Positions 57,225 to 64,000 of a DNA stretch of 64,000 nt are shown one piece after another (the stretch's first letter is position 1; every line of letters starts with the position of its first letter). The stretch is from Gentiana macrophylla. Lineage: Eukaryota; Streptophyta; Magnoliopsida; Gentianales; Gentianaceae. The notes under the pieces were generated by a model. It made no database searches and was not told where the DNA came from. It saw only the letters and a program-made list of their open reading frames with translations. The stretch is taken from positions 97,363,811 to 97,427,810 of the forward strand of contig CM047806.1 in the NCBI GenBank assembly GCA_026214975.1, written 5' to 3'. Made by a program: the position numbers and the translations under genes.

Positions 57225-57235
57225 CAACGGTTGTA

Positions 57236-57856
57236 TTATAAAATTTGTCTCTTGATCTTAGACCAAAACGACATCACCTATCTCCCTCGTGTCAATAGAT
57301 TTCAGCATGACTAACGTCAAACTCAAAAGGCACTCATTACTGCCTGGGGAAAAATTGAAAACATAAACAATTTTTATGGTTAAATTAATCAACAAATGGA
57401 TAATTAAATGAAATGAGTTGACCGAATAAATATATGAATCATCCATGTATCTAATTGTACTAAAATCTAGAACAAATTACTAAGAATCAGTGACACATGT
57501 AGGCAAAATTATATTTCAAGTGATCAAACAAATTGGTGTATGAATTTAACGAACCGGAGTCTACAAAATCGATAAAAAAAAAACCATTATAAAAGTAATA
57601 GTCGCATCCGTTTCATTCAAATTCCCATCATAATTCCCGTTGCCTGAGGCCATCGCCAACATACATCATCGCCTTCATAATCAGCCATCATGGACAATCC
57701 TGTAATATTCAATGCACACATAAAATCGAAATTTGTTCAAAAATCATCATGCAGAAATATGGCCTACGGTTTGTGTATTGAACAAAGATCCACTCGCAGA
57801 AAATCGTCTTACGGTTTGAAAATTGAATTGAAATCCCTATTAGCATATATTTTGTA
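57236..57856. other. intergenic DNA, nothing recognised
   Basis: The 620 bp between a MITE and a Helitron end contain only short frames and no repeats of note. Confidence 0.5.
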
Positions 57857-60413
57857 CTAGTTAAAAACCCGTGCATTGCACGGGACATGTTACTCTTCTT
57901 CTTTTTTTTAAATATTGAATGTGATATATAAAAAGAAAAAAAAAACCGCTCTGAAAGAATAATAATTTTAAAGTGTTGGATAGATAGTTTTGTAATGTGA
58001 GTTCAATAATTATGCATTGCTTAAGGCAGTCAATTATAGAAATGACATATTACGACAATTTTACTTGATTTCAATGAAAGGCATATTTCCCGCTACTGTT
58101 GTGCTTTGAAATTGTGATTGTTTCTCGTTTCTGTTGTGCATCAAAATTGTGATGTCAAACAGTCGAAGCAGAAAATGTACTTAAGGGTCTCGTACCATTT
58201 TTTTCCCCTTCTTTGTTACTATTTTTTTTTAAAAATCTTTTTAAGATGAATGAACAATTTTGTTCAAAAGGCTTTTTAAGCAAGACACTAAAGAAAGGAA
58301 AGATTACCAAGATACATTATATAATCCACCACCGTACATATGAAAATGATACTTCAAGTTGAAATGAACTTTTAACGTAAAACATCTTGACCAAATCCAT
58401 GTGCTTCAGAACCGCCGACAAACATTAGAATCATCAACGAAGCCCATCGAACATACTTGAGCAATGTAAGAAGAATGATCATAGATCCAGCAAGCAAAAT
58501 GTATGATCCAAGCCCTTCGCAAAGACCAATACAACATATTAAAAATTCTTTATGAGTCTTTATAATCCTTGATTATGATCACTAATAAAACTTAGAATAA
58601 CATGTCGGCATATGAATGCCAAGTTAAAGTGAATCGCATTTTTGAAATAAAATACATAAAACATAAAAACAACGGAGAAAAGAGAAGTAAAGCTACATGA
58701 ATTATTAAATTATTAAAAAAAAAGGACGTCTACCGCGTCCACTACACTCAACAAACAAAGTTAAAGAGATACATTGAAACATTTTAGAAATAAACGACAC
58801 AACTAAGTATGGGATTGAAAGAAACACAACACCAAGGAATGAGAATCTAAAAAATATTGTTGAAAGATAATAGATGCATAATAGGTATTGCAGATTGTAT
58901 CGAGGAATCAGAAAGGTAAGAAAAATGAAAAAAAAATTAAATACCACCCTTGTATCAAGAAAGTCTATTTCCCCTTAGTTGGATGTATTGCATTCATCCA
59001 CTTGGTTTAACTATTGATCCAACATATGTACCATATAATTGCACCACGCAAAATCTAGATACAAAACTTTGACAATACCTTTCGGAGGGTAAATGCAAGT
59101 ACCAATGGATCGTAACTTGATCCAAGTCGATATAAATACGATCTAACTCTTCCCTTGCTTTCACCCTATTATAAAAGTAACCCTACACAACTATAAGTTG
59201 AACGAACATACATAATTGAGGTATATGCTCCACTCAAACGTGGAACTACCTAATCATAATTTCAACCAAATACCATATATATGAATTCAATCAACATGAG
59301 TAAAAATATATATATAAAAAAATACATCGAGTTGATGGATTGGAAGGAAGTTTACCGAAACACGCAAAGAAATAACATTCTCACCAGTCCGTAAATGACA
59401 TTCACACCACTCTGTCATTACGTTCTTGTTCTGTACCGTGATATTGTCATCATCAAAATCTGGAGATTGAAAGAACAAATGCTCCTATCATTTATATCTC
59501 ACCCGTTAGTTCTCAGCCTTCTGATTCTAATATTTCATTCATTTTTCTATGCTCCTATGCTTCCTATAAAATAACCTTATAATTGCCCAACTGTACCTCG
59601 CTTCTTTGCAGATTCTTTCACCGAATTTTCCAACGCTTTTAATTTTAAAGTGACCCCGTGTTAATTATTATTTGTTCAAAGCTTCATCTTATTAAACTCA
59701 TAAGCAAATCAAAATATGTCTAACTCGTAATGTGCCTTCTACAACAACATAAGAACATCAAGATACCCGGTAAGACCATGCAATCACACCCTGATTGCAA
59801 TCCACCAATATATCCATTTTCAAACCCCATATCTTAGTTCCGTGTTCGCAAGATTGTCAAAGCATTTAGGAACTAACATCTCTCGAAAGAAAATTTGAGA
59901 TGGAAAATAATTTCTGAAGAAGATGGTAAAAGCTCATGTTGAGGTTTAATAAACACGATAAAAGTGTAAAAAGAAACCATCTAGAATAGCCAACTGAATT
60001 GTAGCTCATAAAGTAAATAAGTATGATAAGCAGACAAACAAAACTGATTACACTTACCCCATATTGGAAATAGTCTTCGGCCGTCGTTGCATCCAGACGG
60101 TTTTCTATTTTTTCTGCAGTTGATTCAATCTATTTATCATGCAAAGAAATAGAATTATAGGCCTTCAAAAGCTCCAAATAAAAGTTACGGTACTTCAGAA
60201 AAAATAGAGCACATTTTCCAGAATTAGATAAACCTATGAAAAGTTAGAATAAAACATACAAATCAAGGGAACGAAAAATATGAACATCAAACTGGAGCAA
60301 TGAGACAAATTAAATATTTATTCGAGCGATTTTTTTGGGTTTGGAGCAGGTTAATTGTGCGATGCACAGCGGGAGAGATTAAATGTATCTGGATCTCAGA
60401 CTATATATATAGA
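57857..60413 (-). mobile_element. Helitron, minus strand, non-autonomous
   Basis: The minus strand begins TCTATATATATAGTCTGAGA at 60413 and ends with the hairpin CCGTGCAATGCACGG, a T run and CTAG at 57857. Flanks are A before and T after, the normal Helitron target. The interior (2.5 kb) shows no Rep/helicase motif and no gene I can name. It holds only short frames, so it depends on helper proteins. The 5' terminus is inferred from the TC start and position; the 3' end is well supported. Confidence 0.7.
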
Positions 60414-62280
60414 TTTTACACATAAAACTGATGTAGAAAAAATCAGCACAGAAAAAAATAGTCTTGTTTGGATGCAAATTACACTACGGTTTGTTGATTG
60501 TAGATTATCTGCGATATGATCCGTCTCAATACCTCATCAAGTGGTACATTTTGAATTGGTATCTCCGGTTTCTGTCTCTACCATCAAAATATTTTTACTT
60601 CATTTATGCCACAAATTTCAATGTTCAATGCATCCCACATGAAACAGTACCAGTTCTTCTCTACGATTCTCCTCCCTATTCTTTCATATTGGATTTTTTG
60701 ACTCATCAAAGGAGTCATTGTTTGAGACAAAAGCAAAACCATGAATTATGATAGATTACCGGTAATGACACCACAAATCAATCTACAGTTGGAGAACCAT
60801 AGTAAAATTCGATCTCTACGGAGTCGAATTTATGCACGAAACTTTGACTAACCAAGTCGAAATTTCCCAAGAGTGGTGTCTTAGTAGATCGTCTATGGTG
60901 CCATTAACAATGACCTATGATATTGTATAATAGATCAGAGAAAAAACCAATTCGAATCCACTCTCCACTATCTAGTCATCTGATGTGGAAATGCTTACTT
61001 GTATTTCCAGCATGAAGTGCAACATACTGCATTTAAAATGCTAACCAAATCCCTCAAATTATAGAAGCAAGTCAAAGATAAGAAACATTGCCAACATCCT
61101 GCATTTAAATGCGCAAAAGTTTCAGAAATATATTTCATATAAATCATCCGGATAAAAAAGAAACATGGCTAAACAAAAACACACCGGGATGAAAATATTA
61201 AAGAATAAACAAAGATCCTATAATGAAAAAATAAGAAGGAAGATTGTGGCATGGCTATTGAAATTTAGAAAGATGACAACTACTACACCTCAAGCAATCC
61301 CAGGTTTCTAACCTAAGTATACATGCCATTTCCTAATGCATTTTCAATATTTTCTTTTTGTGTATGTGGCAAAAAAAATAAAAAAAATACTGCATCATAC
61401 TCCCATTCGTCGTTTATGTCCATCAGAGAAACACCCCAATATGGTTGAGACACTTCTTATGTTGTATGGTCGTGATCCTTTTCACCTCTAAAAAAATTAG
61501 ATTTTTCATGTTCTGTATTACTTAGAGATAATTTCTTGACGATTGATTTTCCATCTTCCAACTTCCCTAATAAAAAAGGGGGAAAATATTTTCTATATTA
61601 GAATTTCAAACCTACTATTTCAAGCACCATATGGTAAACACATGATTCTACGACGTGCAAAGGGTGCATGATCAAATTAAATGTGTTTATATATTTATTA
61701 AGTGGCTACGTTTACTCAGATTCCACCCGCCCATCCCGACACACATACACATCAAAGCTTACCATCTATTGACTCTTGCACATGGATATCATCAAGGATA
61801 CTATCTTTTACAATGTCGTTTTTTAATCTCATCATTGGCATCTTTATGGTCCATCTCATCCTGTAAAATCTGAAGAAAAAAAAAATTAAAATGGTAAAAT
61901 GAAGACATAGCTATGTATCTTCAATCTCACCAACATGAAGATCAATCTCAATTCGTTGCTGACTTTAAAGCTGAGTTTGCAGGAATGAAAGAGGAGCTTC
62001 AAATTATGTCTTCAAAATTTCTAATACCACTCCTAAAGCAACCATATTTGTGTGCATAAAAAAAAATGTGTGAATCACCAAAATATTCATGTACCATAAA
62101 TACAATCAAACACAAACAAAAATTAACAAAGGCCGTTAATTTAACAACCAAGTGTTCAAAGCTGAAAAATAGTACCAGATAGTTAACTTTCTTTCTTCGG
62201 CTTCTTCTTTATTACTCCCGGTGACAATGACCAAAACGTAAACATCAAAAAGATGTTATTTTTCAGCCCTTGTCTGTGTA
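60414..62280. other. AT-rich DNA, possible Helitron-related interior, no gene recognised
   Basis: The frame 60464-60751 (95 codons) opens MFGCKLHYGLLIVDYLRYDP and is rich in Tyr and Phe; no domain is visible. Other frames are shorter. No terminal repeat pair was found. Confidence 0.45.
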
Positions 62281-62282
62281 AA

Positions 62283-62831
62283 TCATGAAGAAAGATCACT
62301 GAAAGAAACCAAAAAAAAAAAAAAAAAAACACCAAGGCAATTGCAACTTAAGCACCAAACTACTTGATCCGTACTATATAGATATGCCAGATCACCAAAC
62401 TTAGGTCCAAGTCTGGCGGCGCATGCAAAATCACAAACCAAAAGTAAGTTTGTTTTATCAATTTGAGAAGAAATAAAAAGGAAAAGGCTTCTAAAAGCCA
62501 ACTCACCAATACGCCAAATCCCCATATTTTGAGCCAAATCGCACAAACCTAAAAAATCACAAACAGAAACTTTGTTGGTTTTATCAATTGCGGAAGAAAT
62601 ATATATTCTTGCCTTTTTGATTGCATTTATAGAGAAATGAAATTTGTCGAACACAGACAAATTAGCTAATGAAAAATCAAATTGAAACAAAATCAGTCGA
62701 AGAACAAAAGCAAAGGCGATGGAAGCGGTGGGTAAAGAAATTCGAGTACCTTCGTTCTCAGGAAAATGGAGAGCATATGAGGTTGATTTACTTTGAGAAT
62801 TGTAACTTGCGGATATGTCGCCAGATTTCAT
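62283..62831 (-). other. long frame over a degenerate tandem repeat, probably not a gene
   Basis: The 182-codon minus-strand frame contains two similar blocks, ISSAIDKTNKVSVCDFLGLC and ISSQIDKTNLLLVCDFACAA. These reflect a DNA duplication of about 130-bp period (about 62377-62490 and 62509-62615). The C-terminus has a FFFFF run. No known domain; coding status is doubtful. Confidence 0.3.
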
Positions 62832-62981
62832 GTTCCTTAAAAAAAACGTGATAATTTTTTAGACTCGTAACAGGCTCGAGCACCTCTTTAGACTCAAAAA
62901 TTCTCTCAACAGATTCAATGCTCTCTTCTTCCACAACCCTATTACCATCATCCCTCTTCCCGTTTACAGCATCCGAATTAT

Positions 62982-63087
62982 GGTATCTGATAATAGATGG
63001 GAATACATTAGTTGACGGCGTGAGAGAAAATTAGGGTATCTGATAATAGATGGGAATACATTTTCTGAATATTGAATTAAAAAAATA
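62982..63087. repeat. 53-bp tandem duplication
   Basis: ggtatctgataatagatggg then aatacatt occurs at 62982 and again at 63035. The first copy is followed by agttgacggcgtgagag, which separates the two. Confidence 0.85.
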
Positions 63088-63191
63088 AAACAAATAAGCG
63101 TGTTTATACAGCATGTTTTTTATTTTCTAACCGGGTATGGAGCGGGTAATTGAGGGAAACGGGCTAAATTCATTCCTCTGTATATTATATA

Positions 63192-63230
63192 CTAGTCAAA
63201 AACCCGTGCAATGCACGGGACAATTGGATG
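63192..63230 (-). mobile_element. Helitron 3' terminus (second)
   Basis: The minus strand reads CCCGTGCATTGCACGGG, TTTTTGA, then CTAG at 63192, followed by T. This is the same terminal hairpin as at 57857. The body extends to the right; its 5' end was not identified. Confidence 0.65.
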
Positions 63231-63301
63231 TCTTGTATTGTCCAATCTTTGTAGGAGAGGTGAGTTAATTTTTTGTGAATAGATGAACGGAATAGAAATT
63301 T

Positions 63302-63335
63302 CTAGTAGGGAACCCGTGCGATGCACGGAGAACGT
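63302..63335 (-). mobile_element. Helitron 3' terminus (third)
   Basis: The minus strand reads CCGTGCATCGCACGGG, TTCCCTA, then CTAG at 63302. It lies only about 110 bp inside the second Helitron end, so one element probably inserted near the end of another. The 5' end was not found. Confidence 0.6.
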
Positions 63336-63566
63336 TATATTTGAAAAGTCGAGTTGTGTATATAGAAATTTGTAGATACTGTAGTAATTTAAAAGCTATT
63401 TAAGTTAAACCAAAAAAAATGGCATGAATGAAATATTTACAATGATATATGTGTATGTAGGAATTTGTAGATGAAACCATAAAAAAAACATGAATGAAAT
63501 ATTTACAATGATCTGCATTGTAGGAATTTAAGTGAAACAAAAAAACATCGCAAAAGAATTAGCCCA

Positions 63567-64000
63567 TCACATGATCCCATGTTTCATGTGCTCAATCTTC
63601 CTCTTTGCATCACACAATGCAACCTTCAAGTCCCGAATCTCCTCTCGTAGGGCTAAACACTCATCCTGCACTGCCTTTTTCGTATCCATTGGCCCAAAGG
63701 GTATTATTCTACCCCGGATTGTCAAGGGGTTATGGAGATAAACAATCTCTAATGGTGTTGCTTCCCGGATCGTAGAGGCATGGTCTTCCATCATCGGGTC
63801 CGGCTGGGGTTACGAACATACTCCGGGTTGGCATGTCTTCATGCTCCACATTTGCTTCTACCCCCTGATTTTCATTTTGTTCGAGGTCTTCCTCCTCTGG
63901 GTCCTCTTCTTCAGGGTGTTCTTCTGGCTCATAATCATCGTCTTCTACCACGACGACGTCAACAGGTAGATCTTTGTGGGGCTCTTCCTTAGAAGTTCCC
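63567..64000 (-). pseudogene. acidic/coiled-coil coding fragment, unrecognised, extends past window edge
   Basis: On the minus strand the frame open at the window edge contains EPEEHPEEEDPEEEDLEQNE and then EHEDMPTRSMFVTPAGPDDG, stopping at 63730. An overlapping frame (63794-63567) continues STIREATPLEIVYLHNPLTI RGRIIPFGPMDTKKAVQDEC, then LALREEIRDLKVALCDAKRK and IEHMKHGIM, a likely coiled coil with a natural-looking stop. The two frames probably belong to one product separated by a frameshift. Composition is protein-like. I cannot assign a family; a captured gene fragment or a retroelement gag are both possible. Confidence 0.45.

Overview
This is repeat-rich plant nuclear DNA with no intact host gene. 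It is AT-rich and holds Ty1/copia and Ty3/gypsy elements, CACTA, MULE-like and Helitron DNA transposons, several MITEs and fragments of recognisable plant genes (cellulose synthase, a CHD3-type remodeller). A eudicot is the likeliest source; the species cannot be named. No rRNA, tRNA or CRISPR array was seen. Function names rest on family motifs I can read in translation; no database search was run.

Left part (1-17,898): a probable gypsy LTR end; a decayed copia pol with a good 3' LTR (3851-4329); three MITEs (4372-4867, 5259-5430, 5489-5760); a 4.66-kb MULE-like element (5830-10493) with a perfect 9-bp target duplication, a large minisatellite and a gene-like fragment; an RNase H-like relic next to a perfect solo LTR (11177-12335, duplication TTATA); one exon-like piece of a CHD3-type remodeller; a copia-type LTR; and two copia pol scraps on opposite strands.

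Centre (17,899-50,373): a four-component transposon nest. The host of the nest is a minus-strand copia element ('copia A') with gag, protease, integrase, RT/RNase H and a long extra coding region after pol. An 8.2-kb CACTA element (20122-28341, duplication ACC) sits in that extra region. A gypsy-type solo LTR (37957-49265, duplication GTCTT) sits in the 5' LTR of copia A. A plus-strand copia ('copia B', 39090-48443) sits in the solo LTR. Copia B has near-identical LTRs but a broken coding region, and a copy of the same ~283-bp target sequence lies on each side of it.

Right part (50,374-64,000): the 3' end of a chromodomain gypsy element with its LTR; a second, MULE-like structure with the same poly-T/minisatellite layout that carries two consecutive exons of a CesA3-like cellulose synthase, one with a nonsense codon; a short hairpin MITE; a Helitron on the minus strand (57857-60413) and two more Helitron 3' ends near 63.2 kb; and at the right edge an unrecognised acidic/coiled-coil coding fragment.

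The sequences that interact are transposon parts: LTR promoters, PBS and PPT sites, transposase-binding-like subterminal repeats, and gene fragments carried by MULE-like elements. The two MULE-like elements, which join host exons to an expanded minisatellite, are the most unusual content.
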